Of a stretch of 64,000 nt of DNA, positions 39,281 through 49,920 are shown piece after piece. The notes beneath the pieces were generated by a model. It was not told the origin of the DNA. It worked only from the letters and a program-made list of their open reading frames with translations, and did no database searches. A program made the position numbers and the translations under genes. Numbering within the stretch: position 1 is the stretch's first letter; each line of letters begins with the position of its first letter. The DNA comes from Cupriavidus nantongensis (GTDB lineage: Bacteria; Pseudomonadota; Gammaproteobacteria; Burkholderiales; Burkholderiaceae): the NCBI RefSeq assembly GCF_001598055.1, contig NZ_CP014845.1, positions 2,232,001-2,296,000 on the forward strand, read 5' to 3'.

Positions 39281-40236
39281 CCCGGTTGGCGCACGGGCTG
39301 GCGCGTCGGCTGCTGCGATGGCTGGTGCGACTGCGGCGCGGCCGGCCGCGACGCTGCCGACGGCGCGCTGTCGGCCACCTTCACCACGCCCGGCACCGAC
39401 GACGCGCCCGGCACGTGCAGTTCCTGGATCGGCACCGCCAGCTTGCTGCCGGCCTGCTCCAGCACCTGCTTGATGCGCTCGTAGAAAGCGAAGCGCACGT
39501 TCCAGTAATCGTCGTTCGAGGTCCAGTAGCGCACGTTCAGCGTAATGCCCTGCTGGGTGTAGTTGACCACCATGGTTTCGGGGACGGGCTCGGCCAGCAG
39601 CCTCGGCTCGCGCGCCAGCATCGCGCGCAGCGCTTCCAGGCTGCGCTGCACGTCGCTGTCGAAGGTTACCGTGGCCTCGATGTCGGCGCGCCGCGTCGCG
39701 TTCTCGCTGTAGTTGGTGATAGCGCTGCCCCACAGCTTGCCGTTGGGCACGCGCAGGCAGACGCCGTCGAAGGTGGTCAGCTCGGTCATGAACAGCCCGG
39801 TCTCGCGCACGGTGCCGGCCACGCCCTGCGCGTCGATGTACTGGCCCACGCGGAACGGGCGCAGCAGCACCAGCATGATGCCGGCGGCAATGTTCTGCAG
39901 CGTGCCTTGCAGCGCCAGCCCGATCGCCAGGCCGGCCGCGCCCAGCATGGCGATGATGCTGGCGGTCTGCACGCCGAACTGCGACAGCACCAGCACGATG
40001 GTCAGCACGCGCACCATCCATTGCAGCGCATTGGCCAGCAGCGGGCGCATGGTGGCATCGACATGGGTGCGGCTGAGCGCGCCCCGTGCCGCGGTGCCGA
40101 CGCGGCCCGACAGCCACCAGCCGATCATCAGGATCAGGATCGCCGCCAGGCAGTTCATGCCCTGGTTGATGGCGAAGCGGACCAGGTAAGACCAGCCCGC
40201 CTCGAGCTGGTCGGCATCGATAAAGTTCAGATCCAT
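39277..40236 (-). CDS. MscS-family mechanosensitive channel
   Basis: A 319-residue small-conductance channel. Three membrane segments lie in the first 125 residues, followed by the pore helix [42 protein letters not shown], matching E. coli MscS TM3. A beta domain and a C-terminal domain follow, then a Pro/Gln-rich tail ([17 protein letters not shown]). ATG 40236 gives [12 protein letters not shown]. It relieves turgor on osmotic downshock. Confidence 0.93.
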   Translation of the reverse strand: MDLNFIDADQLEAGWSYLVRFAINQGMNCLAAILILMIGWWLSGRVGTAARGALSRTHVDATMRPLLANALQWMVRVLTIVLVLSQFGVQTASIIAMLGAAGLAIGLALQGTLQNIAAGIMLVLLRPFRVGQYIDAQGVAGTVRETGLFMTELTTFDGVCLRVPNGKLWGSAITNYSENATRRADIEATVTFDSDVQRSLEALRAMLAREPRLLAEPVPETMVVNYTQQGITLNVRYWTSNDDYWNVRFAFYERIKQVLEQAGSKLAVPIQELHVPGASSVPGVVKVADSAPSAASRPAAPQSHQPSQQPTRQPVRQPG

Positions 40237-40556
40237 GGGAGCGGCTCCGTTTGCGGTTGTTGTCAGGGTTGTCGACGGTGCTGCCTTGGGGCGGCGATGC
40301 GTACCCGTTTCTGCGTGCCGTGGCGATGCTCGGACCACCTTGCCGGAACCCCTCGATGGAGGTTCACGCTTGACAAATTGATGAACATTGAATGCAAGAT
40401 GTCAGACGATCACCGACAAAGCCGGAATCACGGCACATAGGAGGGGACAAGCGAAGCAGAAGCGGGTTCCCGCGACCTGGCCCTGATTCGTGGAAAGTCG
40501 GCGCCAGGCCTTGCGCCGCAACGGCTGGCGCCGGACCGCCCGCAAGCGCGTGAACG
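40237..40556. other. Intergenic region upstream of the MscS gene
   Basis: This 320-bp gap holds one exact iteron (40299-40315) and a degenerate one near 40455 (AGCAGAAGCGGGTTCCC). A TTGACA hexamer occurs at 40371-40376. No gene is supported. Confidence 0.55.
40299..40315 (-). repeat. Dispersed origin-type iteron
   Basis: The exact consensus on the minus strand, 63 bp upstream of the mscS-like start codon. Confidence 0.85.
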
Positions 40557-41435
40557 CTACGCGCCCGCGCGCCAGGCGCCGGGCGTGACGCCGAACGCGG
40601 CCTGGAAACGGCGGCTGAGGTGGCTGGCGGAGGCAAACCCGGCGCGCGCGGCGACTTCATGCAGCGGGCGGCGCGGATCGGCCAGCAGCCGTTGCGCCCG
40701 CTCCAGGCGGGTCTGCAGCACCCAGGCATGCGGCGGCATGCCGAACGAGACGCGGAACATGCGCGCGAAGTGGAATTCCGACAGCCCCGCCATGGCCGCC
40801 AGTTCGCCCAGCGTCGGGTTGCTGTCGGGATGGCTTTCGATCCAGTCGCGCACGGTCCGCCGGGCCTGCGCCGACAAGCCACCGCGCCAGTCGGCCGGGG
40901 CGGCGCGGCCGGCGTGGTTCAGCACCAGGTGGCTGAGCGCCTCGTGCGCGAGCGCATTGCCGGCCATGCGGGCCTCGGGCAAGCGCCAGTCGAGCGCGGC
41001 AAGCCGCTGGCTCAGGGCATGCAGGCGCGGATCGTCGGCAAAGGTCAGGTCGCGCAGGGCCACCGAGCGCGGTTCGCGGTCGAGCAGGCGCACGCAATGC
41101 CAGGCCAGGGTTTCGGGACGGAAATACAGATGCAGGAAGCGCTGCGGGCCGCCGACATGCCAGCGCGACTCATGGTCGGCCGGCAACAGGCATAGCCTGC
41201 CCGGCGCGCCCTTGTTGCCGGGCTGGTCGCGCCGGTAGGTGGCGTGGCCGCCCTGCAGGTAGACCGACATGGTGTGGTGGCCGGGCCGCGCATAGCCGGT
41301 GCTGTCGTTCCGGTTGCGCCACAGCGCCACGCCCAGGCCATCGCCCAGCGCCGCCGCGCGCTCCAGCGAAGCGCGCGAGCCGCTGAGCGCGGCGAACACC
41401 GCGTGGCGCTCGAGCGGATCGGTCGGCAAGGTCAT
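40557..41435 (-). CDS. AraC-family transcriptional regulator
   Basis: A 292-residue regulator. An N-terminal cupin-like region (YARPGHHTMSVYLQGGHATYRRD) precedes two C-terminal helix-turn-helices: PTLGELAAMAGLSEFHFARMFRVSFGMPPHAW and RPLHEVAARAGFASASHLSRRFQAAFGVTPGAWR. ATG 41435 is chosen; the frame is open 23 codons more. It lies downstream of the MFS gene on the same strand (194 bp), so it may belong to the same iron-uptake neighbourhood or be independent. Confidence 0.9.
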   Translation of the reverse strand: MTLPTDPLERHAVFAALSGSRASLERAAALGDGLGVALWRNRNDSTGYARPGHHTMSVYLQGGHATYRRDQPGNKGAPGRLCLLPADHESRWHVGGPQRFLHLYFRPETLAWHCVRLLDREPRSVALRDLTFADDPRLHALSQRLAALDWRLPEARMAGNALAHEALSHLVLNHAGRAAPADWRGGLSAQARRTVRDWIESHPDSNPTLGELAAMAGLSEFHFARMFRVSFGMPPHAWVLQTRLERAQRLLADPRRPLHEVAARAGFASASHLSRRFQAAFGVTPGAWRAGA

Positions 41436-41569
41436 GGGACGCAAGGCGTGGTCGGATGCAGGCGACGATGCGGGCAGCGCTGCGGGTGGCAATATCGGGC
41501 ACAACTTTCAGCGACGAAAGTTGGCGCGCGAGGCATCACTATACCGCCGTCAGCGCCACCCGCCGGGCA

Positions 41570-41586
41570 CGCAGAAACGGGTACGC
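41570..41586 (+). repeat. Dispersed origin-type iteron
   Basis: The exact consensus on the plus strand, between the AraC and MFS genes. Confidence 0.85.
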
Positions 41587-41629
41587 TCCGGCTGTCGCCA
41601 CGCGGGCTTGCGCACGGCTCGCACCCAAT

Positions 41630-42877
41630 TCACGCCGGCTGTTCATGCAGCTTGTCGCGCGCCGCCAGCGCCGGGAACAAGCGCATCCACACGGCCACCA
41701 CCAGCAGCGTGCCGACCCCGCCCAGGACCACCGCGCCTACCGGGCCGAACAGCGCGGCGGTGACGCCGGACTCGAACTCGCCGAGCTGGTTGGAAGCGCC
41801 GATAAACACCGAATTGACGGCACCGACGCGCCCGCGCATATCGTCGGGCGTATCGAGCTGGACCAGCGTCGAGCGCACCACCACGCTGATCATGTCCGAA
41901 GCGCCCAGCACCACCAGTGCCGCCATCGAGAGCGGCAGCCAGGTCGAGACCCCGAACACCACCGTGGCGACGCCGAACACCGCCACCGCGGCGAACATCA
42001 CGCGTCCGGCGCGCCGGTTCAGCGGATGGCGCGCCAGCCACAGCGCCATCGCCAGCGCGCCGATGGCCGGGGACGAGCGCAGCAGCCCCAGCCCCCACGG
42101 TCCGGTATGCAGGATGTCGCGCGCGTAGATCGGCAACAGCGCCGCGGCGCCGCCCAGCAGCACCGCCACCATGTCCAGCGAGATCGCGCCCAGCAGCACC
42201 GGGCGGCTGCGGATATAGGCAAACCCGGCAAAGACGGTGCGCACGCTGACCGGCGCGGTCAGCCGCTGCGCCGCCTGGCGCAGCGTGATGCCGCCCACCA
42301 GCAGCGCGGCGATCGCAAACAGCGTCGCGCTCAGCGTGTACACCACCCCCGGGCCGGCGACATAGGCGAAGCCGCCGATGGCCGGCCCGATGATGATGGC
42401 GGCCTGCCCCGCCGAGCTGGCCAGCGCCACCGCGCGCGGCAGCTGGCGCGGCGTGACCACGCTGGGCAGCAAGGCCTGCAGCGTGGGGTTCTCGAACGCC
42501 CGCGTGGCGCCGATCAGCGCGACGAAGACAAAGATGTGGTGGCTGTCGATCCACCCGCCCAGGCTGGCGGCGGCCATGCCGGCGGCCAGCAGCGCCTCCA
42601 GCGACTGGCAGGTGCGCACGATGCGGCGCCGGTCGAAGCGGTCCGCCACGTGGCCCGACATCAGGATCAGCGCCACCGACGGCAGGAACTGCACCAGCCC
42701 GACCATGCCCAGCATCAGCGGGTCGCGCGTCAGGTCGTACATCTGCCAGCCCACCGCCACGGTAAAGATCTGGTAGCCGATGGTGGTGCACAGCCGCGCG
42801 AACCAGTAGCGGCGAAACACGGAATCACGGAAAACGCTGTCCGGCTCGGCAGCCGGAACGGTGGCAGGGGAAGACAT
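41630..42877 (-). CDS. MFS transporter (EntS-like)
   Basis: A 415-residue, 12-helix major facilitator. FRRYWFARLCTTIGYQIFTVAVGWQMYDLT is the usual start of the EntS/DUF894 group, and GHVADRFDRRRIVR the MFS loop 2-3 motif. EntS exports enterobactin. Divergence from a FecA-like receptor with a Fur-box-like site between them suits a siderophore exporter or chelate importer, but no siderophore synthesis genes are in view. Confidence 0.88.
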   Translation of the reverse strand: MSSPATVPAAEPDSVFRDSVFRRYWFARLCTTIGYQIFTVAVGWQMYDLTRDPLMLGMVGLVQFLPSVALILMSGHVADRFDRRRIVRTCQSLEALLAAGMAAASLGGWIDSHHIFVFVALIGATRAFENPTLQALLPSVVTPRQLPRAVALASSAGQAAIIIGPAIGGFAYVAGPGVVYTLSATLFAIAALLVGGITLRQAAQRLTAPVSVRTVFAGFAYIRSRPVLLGAISLDMVAVLLGGAAALLPIYARDILHTGPWGLGLLRSSPAIGALAMALWLARHPLNRRAGRVMFAAVAVFGVATVVFGVSTWLPLSMAALVVLGASDMISVVVRSTLVQLDTPDDMRGRVGAVNSVFIGASNQLGEFESGVTAALFGPVGAVVLGGVGTLLVVAVWMRLFPALAARDKLHEQPA

Positions 42878-43199
42878 GGATGGGGCAGGAAGGGAGCGGA
42901 GCTTGCGCCCGGGTAGTGGGTTCGCCGTGCGCAAAGGGCAGATTCTAAAGCGTACGCTTAATTGCTGCATGCAGATGCCCACGCCTGCACACGCGGCTTT
43001 CCAAATGTGCCGAATGAAGCGCGAATGCTGCCTCGTTGTCAGCACAATGATGCAGAGACGCGACACGCGCCCGCGATGCAACGCAGGGCTTCTCGCTTTT
43101 GAGAATCACTCGTATTTATAATCCCCGCCCATTGGCGCGACCGTCCGGACCACCGCTTCCGGCGCAGCGGGACGCGCCGCTCTCCCCAGGAACCTCACC
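42878..43199. other. MFS/FecA divergent intergenic region
   Basis: This 322-bp region contains a perfect 12-bp palindrome AAGCGTACGCTT (42948-42959), a Fur-box-like sequence and a TATAAT (43117-43122) facing the receptor gene. No gene is supported. Confidence 0.55.
43097..43122 (+). promoter_or_regulatory. Fur-box-like site and -10 box before the receptor gene
   Basis: TGAGAATCACTCGTA (43100-43114) resembles the 7-1-7 Fur box in its left arm and partly in its right, and is followed at once by TTTATAAT with a TATAAT -10 (43117-43122). The gene's role in iron uptake supports the call. Confidence 0.55.
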
Positions 43200-45392
43200 T
43201 TGCAGCCCGCTTTCCGCCTGACCGGGGGTGCCATCGGCGCCGCCCTGCTGTTTGCCCATCTCGCCGCGATGCCGGCCCACGCCGCCGAACCGGATTCCGC
43301 AACGCCCGTCGCCCCTGCCGCCAAGGCCACCCCCGGCGCCGCTGCCGAAGCCACGCTGAACACGGTCACCGTGGTCGGCAACTGGCTGGAAAACGCCAAC
43401 GAGGCCAAGGTGCTGGAGCATCCCGGCGCGCGCACCATCGTCGACCGCGAGACCTTTGCCGAAGCCGGCGCCAACAACGTGCGGGAAGTGCTGCGCCGCA
43501 TTCCGGGCGTGCAGGTGCAGGAGAACAATGGCACCGGCGGCAGCGATGTCTCGCTCAACGTGGGCGTGCGCGGGCTGGCTTCGCGGCTGTCGCCGCGCTC
43601 GACCATCCTGATGGACGGCGTCCCGCTGGCGGTGGCGCCGTACGGCCAGCCGCAGCTGTCGATGGCGCCGCTGTCGCTGGGCAACCTCGAGACCATCGAC
43701 GTGGTGCGCGGCGCGGGCTCGGTGCGCTACGGCCCGCAGAACGTGGGCGGCATCATCAACTTCGTGACGCGCCCGATCCCGACGGCCTTCGCCGCCGATG
43801 CCTCGGTCTCGACCGACATCTACAGCCACGGCGGCAACGTCAAGACCAACCCGACCGCATTCATCGGCGGCACCAACGAGCAAGGGCTGGGCGGCGCGCT
43901 GCTGTACTCGGGCATCCACGGCAACGGCTATCGCGCCAGCAACGACCACGTCAACATCGACGACCTGCTGCTCAAAGGGGCGTACCGGATCTCGAAGACC
44001 GACTCGCTCAGCGCCGCGTTCCACTACTACGAAGGCACGGCTGGCATGCCGGGCGGCCTGACGCCGGGGCAGTACGCCGCCGACCCGTTCCAGTCGGTGC
44101 GCCCCTATGACAACTTCAGCGGCCGGCGCCACGATTTCAGCCTGAAATACAGCCACAACGACGCCGACCGCAAGTTCGAGGTGCTGACGTACTACACCGA
44201 CAGCTTCCGCGGCAGCAATATCGAGCAGGAAGGCACCGGCGCGCAGGCCGGCCGGCGCCGCCTGACCGCGGCCCCGCGCAACTACCACACCTTCGCGATC
44301 GAGCCGCGCTACTCGCAGCTGTTCCGCGGCGAAAGCATGAGCCACGAGGTAAGCGTGGGCTACCGCTTCCTGCGCGAAGCCAGCGACGAGCAGGCATCGC
44401 GCACCGCCTTCTATGTGCCGGGTTCGGTCGATGCCACCACGCTGCCCTCGCCGGTCTACCAGTGGCGCACCGGCGGCACCACCGCCAACGCGGTCTATCT
44501 CGACGACACCATCAACGTCGGCAACTGGACCATCACTCCCGGCCTGCGCTACGAGTTCATCCGCTCGTACGTGACCGACAACTTCAGCGGTGTGCGCCGC
44601 GACGTGTCTTCCAACGAGCCGCTGCCGTCGCTGGCGGTGATGTACCACGTCAGCGACCAGTGGAAGCTGTTCGCCAACGCCGGGGTGTCGTTCGGCCCGC
44701 TGCAGTATTTCCAGATCGCGCAGACAACCAACGGGCTGACGCCGGAAAAGGCCAAGACCTACGAGCTCGGCACGCACTTCAACGCCAATGGCTGGGGTGG
44801 CGAGCTGACGCTGTTCAACATCGACTTCGACGACGAGCTGCAGCTGCGCGGCGGCACCGGCGGCGCGCCGGATGCATGGACCAACCTCGGCGCCACCACC
44901 CATCGCGGCGTGGAATCGTCGCTGCGCTATGACTTCGGCGCGCTCGACAAGGCGCTGATGGGGCTGTCGGCCTACGCCACCTACACCTACACAGAAGCCA
45001 CCTACAACCAGGGCAACTTCGCCGGGCGCGACCTGCCGTTCTATTCGCGCCATGTGGCCACGGTGGGCATGCGCTACGCGCGCAACCGCTGGTCGTTCAA
45101 TGTCGACGGCTTTGCGCAGTCCAGGCAGCATTCGCCGGGCGACCCGAGCACGTCAACCACCTACCAGACCGCGGAAAGCGCCAACGGTGCGCTCGGCGAT
45201 ATCCCGGGCTATGCGCTGATGAACCTGCGCGTGGGCTATGACTTCGGCAAGGCGGCGCAGAACCTGAAGCTGGCGGTGGGCGTGAAGAACGTGTTCGACA
45301 AGCGCTATTTCACGCGCTCGACCGACAACAATGCGGGCAAGTATGTGGGCATGCCGCGGACGTTCTATATCCAGGCGTCGCTGGCGTATTGA
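43200..45392 (+). CDS. TonB-dependent siderophore receptor (FecA-like)
   Basis: A 730-residue outer-membrane receptor. The signal peptide ends near AHAA (about 29). A plug domain follows with VREVLRRIPGVQVQEN, LNVGVRGLASRLSPRSTILMDGVPL and GSVRYGPQNVGGIINFVTRPIP, then a 22-strand-type barrel ending in an aromatic residue (YIQASLAY). It resembles FecA and Cupriavidus siderophore receptors. There is no N-terminal FecA signalling extension large enough for a FecIR system. The start is probably TTG 43200 after CCCAGGAAC. It probably imports a ferric chelate. Confidence 0.92.
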   Translation: MQPAFRLTGGAIGAALLFAHLAAMPAHAAEPDSATPVAPAAKATPGAAAEATLNTVTVVGNWLENANEAKVLEHPGARTIVDRETFAEAGANNVREVLRRIPGVQVQENNGTGGSDVSLNVGVRGLASRLSPRSTILMDGVPLAVAPYGQPQLSMAPLSLGNLETIDVVRGAGSVRYGPQNVGGIINFVTRPIPTAFAADASVSTDIYSHGGNVKTNPTAFIGGTNEQGLGGALLYSGIHGNGYRASNDHVNIDDLLLKGAYRISKTDSLSAAFHYYEGTAGMPGGLTPGQYAADPFQSVRPYDNFSGRRHDFSLKYSHNDADRKFEVLTYYTDSFRGSNIEQEGTGAQAGRRRLTAAPRNYHTFAIEPRYSQLFRGESMSHEVSVGYRFLREASDEQASRTAFYVPGSVDATTLPSPVYQWRTGGTTANAVYLDDTINVGNWTITPGLRYEFIRSYVTDNFSGVRRDVSSNEPLPSLAVMYHVSDQWKLFANAGVSFGPLQYFQIAQTTNGLTPEKAKTYELGTHFNANGWGGELTLFNIDFDDELQLRGGTGGAPDAWTNLGATTHRGVESSLRYDFGALDKALMGLSAYATYTYTEATYNQGNFAGRDLPFYSRHVATVGMRYARNRWSFNVDGFAQSRQHSPGDPSTSTTYQTAESANGALGDIPGYALMNLRVGYDFGKAAQNLKLAVGVKNVFDKRYFTRSTDNNAGKYVGMPRTFYIQASLAY

Positions 45393-45426
45393 TTGGCTGG
45401 AAAAGCGCCAGGCAAAATCTCAGAAC

Positions 45427-45460
45427 AGCAAAACGGCTCGCCATGGCGAGCCGTTTTGCT
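45427..45460. terminator. Bidirectional terminator, 34-bp perfect palindrome
   Basis: Two 17-nt arms, AGCAAAACGGCTCGCCA and its complement, meet without a gap. A/T-rich outer ends give a U-run in either direction. It separates the convergent receptor and prfC genes. Confidence 0.88.
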
Positions 45461-45477
45461 TTGCACGGGCGCGACGA

Positions 45478-47079
<1,602 letters not shown>

Positions 47080-47273
47080 GGCAGCGGAATCAGACTGGGA
47101 AATATTGGGATGGCCCGGCGGTGGCCGGAACCAGGACCGGCAGCGCCGCGGGCGGCCGCAGGGCCGGGCCCTGCGGGCACGCGAAGGGAATGGGGCGTTA
47201 TTTTACCGGTTTGGGCGCCGCTACGGGATTTGCGTTGTCGCCGGTCGACCAGCGCCCGCGCCGCGCACCACTG

Positions 47274-48242
47274 TTACTCGGCCAGCTTGTCCGCCGGCTT
47301 GCCGCGCAGGCTGCCGAACTGCAGCGCGTACTGGCGCGTCAGCTCGGCGCCGAAGAAAAAGATCTGTGCCGAGTAATACACCCACAGCATCAGCGCCACC
47401 ACCGACCCGGCCGCGCCATACGATGAGGCCACGGCACTGTTGCCCAGGTACAGCCCGATCAGCCGCTTGCCGATCGAAAACAGCAGCGCGGTGATGACCG
47501 CGCCCATGGTGACGTCGCGCCAGGCGATGCGCGCATTGGGCAGCATCTTGAAGATCACCGCGAACAGCGCCGTCACCACCGCGAACGAGAACAGCGAGGA
47601 GATGACTTCGGCCACCGGCGCAAACCACGACTGCGTCCACAGCTGGCCCCAGATGCGCTCGACCACCGCAAGCGCCGCATTGACGATCAGCGACACCAGC
47701 AGCATGAAGGCCAGCACCAGCACCAGGCTGAACGACAGCAGGCGCGTGCGCAGCAACTGGCGCCAGCCGGCGGTGTCGGGCACCGGCACGTGCCAGATGT
47801 CGTCGAGGCTGCTTTTGAGTTCGGCAAAGGCGCTGGTGGCGCCGACGAACAGGATGCCGGTCGCGATCAGCGCGGCCATTCCGCTGCCGCCGGCGCGGTG
47901 CGTCGCGGCCAGGATGCCCTCGATGGCGGCGGCGCCCTGATCGCCGACCAGCCCTTCGAGCTGCGCGAAGATCTCGCCGCGCGCCGCCTCGGCGCCGAAG
48001 AACAGGCCGGCGATCGAGATCACCAGCACCAGGATCGGCGCCAGCGAGAACAGCATGTAGAAGGACAGCGCCGCGCCCTTGCTGGCGGCGCGGTGCGCGA
48101 ACCACGAGGTGACGGCGGCGCTGACCACGCGCAGCGTGCGCGCGCCGGTGTGGCGGTCGGGCAGCCAGTGCGGGCGGTGCCGGCGCGGCGGCGGCACGCC
48201 TTCGGCGGCAGACGAAGAGGAGGGTTCGGTGTTGTCGGTCAC
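47274..48242 (-). CDS. YihY/BrkB-family inner membrane protein
   Basis: A 322-residue protein with about six membrane segments. AHRAASKGAALSFYMLFSLAPILVLVISIAGLFFG is the family opening, and YGAAGSVVALMLWVYYSAQIFFFGAELTRQYA the family end. It was once thought to be RNase BN, now regarded as a membrane protein of unknown function. GTG 48242 gives the most natural start, though its ribosome site is weak. Confidence 0.9.
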   Translation of the reverse strand: MTDNTEPSSSSAAEGVPPPRRHRPHWLPDRHTGARTLRVVSAAVTSWFAHRAASKGAALSFYMLFSLAPILVLVISIAGLFFGAEAARGEIFAQLEGLVGDQGAAAIEGILAATHRAGGSGMAALIATGILFVGATSAFAELKSSLDDIWHVPVPDTAGWRQLLRTRLLSFSLVLVLAFMLLVSLIVNAALAVVERIWGQLWTQSWFAPVAEVISSLFSFAVVTALFAVIFKMLPNARIAWRDVTMGAVITALLFSIGKRLIGLYLGNSAVASSYGAAGSVVALMLWVYYSAQIFFFGAELTRQYALQFGSLRGKPADKLAE

Positions 48243-48447
48243 GGTCTGGTGCTGGCGCGATCCGGCGCGGGGACCGCGGGGTGCGTTGCGCCCGCCCGCG
48301 CGGCCGGCGCTGCGTTCATCATACTGCGCATTGCGCCGCTTGCCCAAGGCGGGCAGGGCGCGGCACGCCGCGGGCAGCCTGCTACAGTAAGAGCAGGCAT
48401 ACCTGCCGGCGCATCCGTTGCCCGCGCGCCGGCGCAAGGAGGCACCC

Positions 48448-48645
48448 GTGACCTGCAACCTCCGCGCACGCCCGGCGGCCGTGCTGGCAATCATCGCCGT
48501 GCTCGGCTGCGCCGGCTGCGAGCGCAGCCAGCCCGGACCCAAGCCCATCTCCGGCACCGCGTCGGGCGCCATGCCCTCGGCGGCGCCTGCCGCGACACCG
48601 TCCAGCCCCGCCAATCCCTCTGGCAACTCGGGCCAGCCCCGTTGA
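48448..48645 (+). CDS. Small predicted lipoprotein
   Basis: A 65-residue protein. Starting at GTG 48448 after a strong AAGGAGG, residues 1-30 form a lipoprotein signal peptide ending in the lipobox-like AVLGC-AGC. The mature part is Pro/Ser/Ala-rich and probably unstructured. No family recognised. An iteron lies 21 bp after the stop. Confidence 0.6.
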   Translation: MTCNLRARPAAVLAIIAVLGCAGCERSQPGPKPISGTASGAMPSAAPAATPSSPANPSGNSGQPR

Positions 48646-49069
48646 CCGCGCGCGCCGCCCCCGGCGCGTACCCGTTTCTGCGTGGCCATACACCATGGCG
48701 CGATGCTGGCGCGATGCATCGCGGTTACTCGCATGCAGGACTGATGTAAGGCCAGTTTCAACCGTGCAACGGACTGCGAGGCCGTAGTACTACGCGTCGC
48801 GCACACGGCAAAGCGCCGTCCTGTGCGCGCGAGCGGCCCCGGGCGCATGCCTGCGCCGCCGAGGCGCTTGCGCACCGCGTTGCAATGGCGAAACCGATCG
48901 GTCCGGCGCCGCGGCGCAATGGCGCGCCCGCACTGCAGGGACCGCTCGCTAGGCCGCCTGGCACAAGCGTTTGCGGCCCTTGGCACACTTGTCGCTCTGA
49001 GTTGGCCAGGGCGCACCGTGCAAGCCTGCGCCGGTTCCGTCAAACCCTTTGTCGTGCTGGAGATCACCC
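48646..49069. other. Intergenic region with one iteron
   Basis: Apart from the iteron at 48666 nothing is recognised in this 424-bp stretch. Open frames here are arginine-rich with no ribosome site. Confidence 0.5.
48666..48682 (-). repeat. Dispersed origin-type iteron
   Basis: The exact consensus on the minus strand, 21 bp after the small lipoprotein gene. Confidence 0.85.
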
Positions 49070-49292
49070 CATGCGTCACCCGCCTTCCCGCATGACGGCG
49101 CGCCGGCGCGCATACCGCCTGGCCGGCCCGCCGCCGTCTGAGACGGACCTGGTGTCGGCGCCGCTGCTGCCCTATCCGCGCGCGCGGGTGCAGGTCGCGC
49201 TCAGCGCGCATGGCATGGCGTGCGTGGCGACCCGCAGGCCGGCGCAAGTCAGTCCGGCATGCCGCCGCCACGCCGGCAAGCGACGCGCATGA
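49070..49292 (+). CDS. Small arginine-rich open frame, doubtful
   Basis: A frame of about 73 residues from an ATG near 49070 (MRHPPSRMTARRRAYRLAG) preceded by CTGGAG. It is rich in Arg and Ala, resembles no family, and may be a chance frame in GC-rich DNA. Confidence 0.2.
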
Positions 49293-49392
49293 CGGGCTGA
49301 AAAGAACAAGCGGGCACGCGAGCCAGCGTGACCGCGCGGATTAGTGTTCCGTCCCCCGGCGGGCACTTTTTTTCCACAGGGAGATGCCGACC

Positions 49393-49800
49393 ATGAAAGC
49401 TGCAATGCTCGCCACGGCGCTGGCGATTGGCTCGGGCAGCGCGGCGGCGGCCAGCTACGCGTGGTTCGACCGCCCTGACGCGGACGATGCGAACAGCCAC
49501 GCCGCGGTCAGTCATGACATCTATGTGCGCGGCTTCGGCTGGGCCTGGGGAGAACTGCGGCTGGATCCGGACCTGACGGGCAGCGAAGCGCTGGCGCCGC
49601 CCGCGCGGCACGCACGCGACGGCCAGCGCCGCCGCGACATCGTGCCGGGACCTGCGCAGGATGCCTGCGAGCCGCCGCGGCGCTCGCGCGGCAAGATCAG
49701 CATGAACCTCGCCACCGCGCCTGCGCAGGCAGGTGGTGGCGGGTTCGCGGACGGGTTCGCGGACGGGAAGGGAACCGCAAGGCCGCGGGCAGTGCGCTGA
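49393..49800 (+). CDS. Hypothetical exported protein
   Basis: A 135-residue protein starting MKAAMLATALAIGSGSAAAASYAWFDRP, with a signal-peptide-like N-terminus. CAGGGAG sits 9 bp before ATG 49393; the ATG at 49384 is too close to that site. The central HDIYVRGFGWAWGELRLDPDL is distinctive; the end is a Gly-rich repeat (GFADGFADGKG). No family recognised. Confidence 0.5.
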   Translation: MKAAMLATALAIGSGSAAAASYAWFDRPDADDANSHAAVSHDIYVRGFGWAWGELRLDPDLTGSEALAPPARHARDGQRRRDIVPGPAQDACEPPRRSRGKISMNLATAPAQAGGGGFADGFADGKGTARPRAVR

Positions 49801-49920
49801 CGTGCCGGCCGGCACGGGGAAAGGCGGAACCGGCGAGCGGACGTCGCCGGTTCCCCTTTCCCGCCGGCGCCTGTCGTGGCCGTGCCGGCAACCGGCTCGC
49901 ACCGACGCCGCTGACTGCCT

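Noticed and set aside
40455..40471. Further iteron copy (AGCAGAAGCGGGTTCCC)
   Set aside because: Four mismatches to the origin consensus; kept only as a degenerate possibility.
42948..42959. Palindrome AAGCGTACGCTT as an iteron pair
   Set aside because: Only the flank of the iteron is shared and the AGAAACGGG core is missing.
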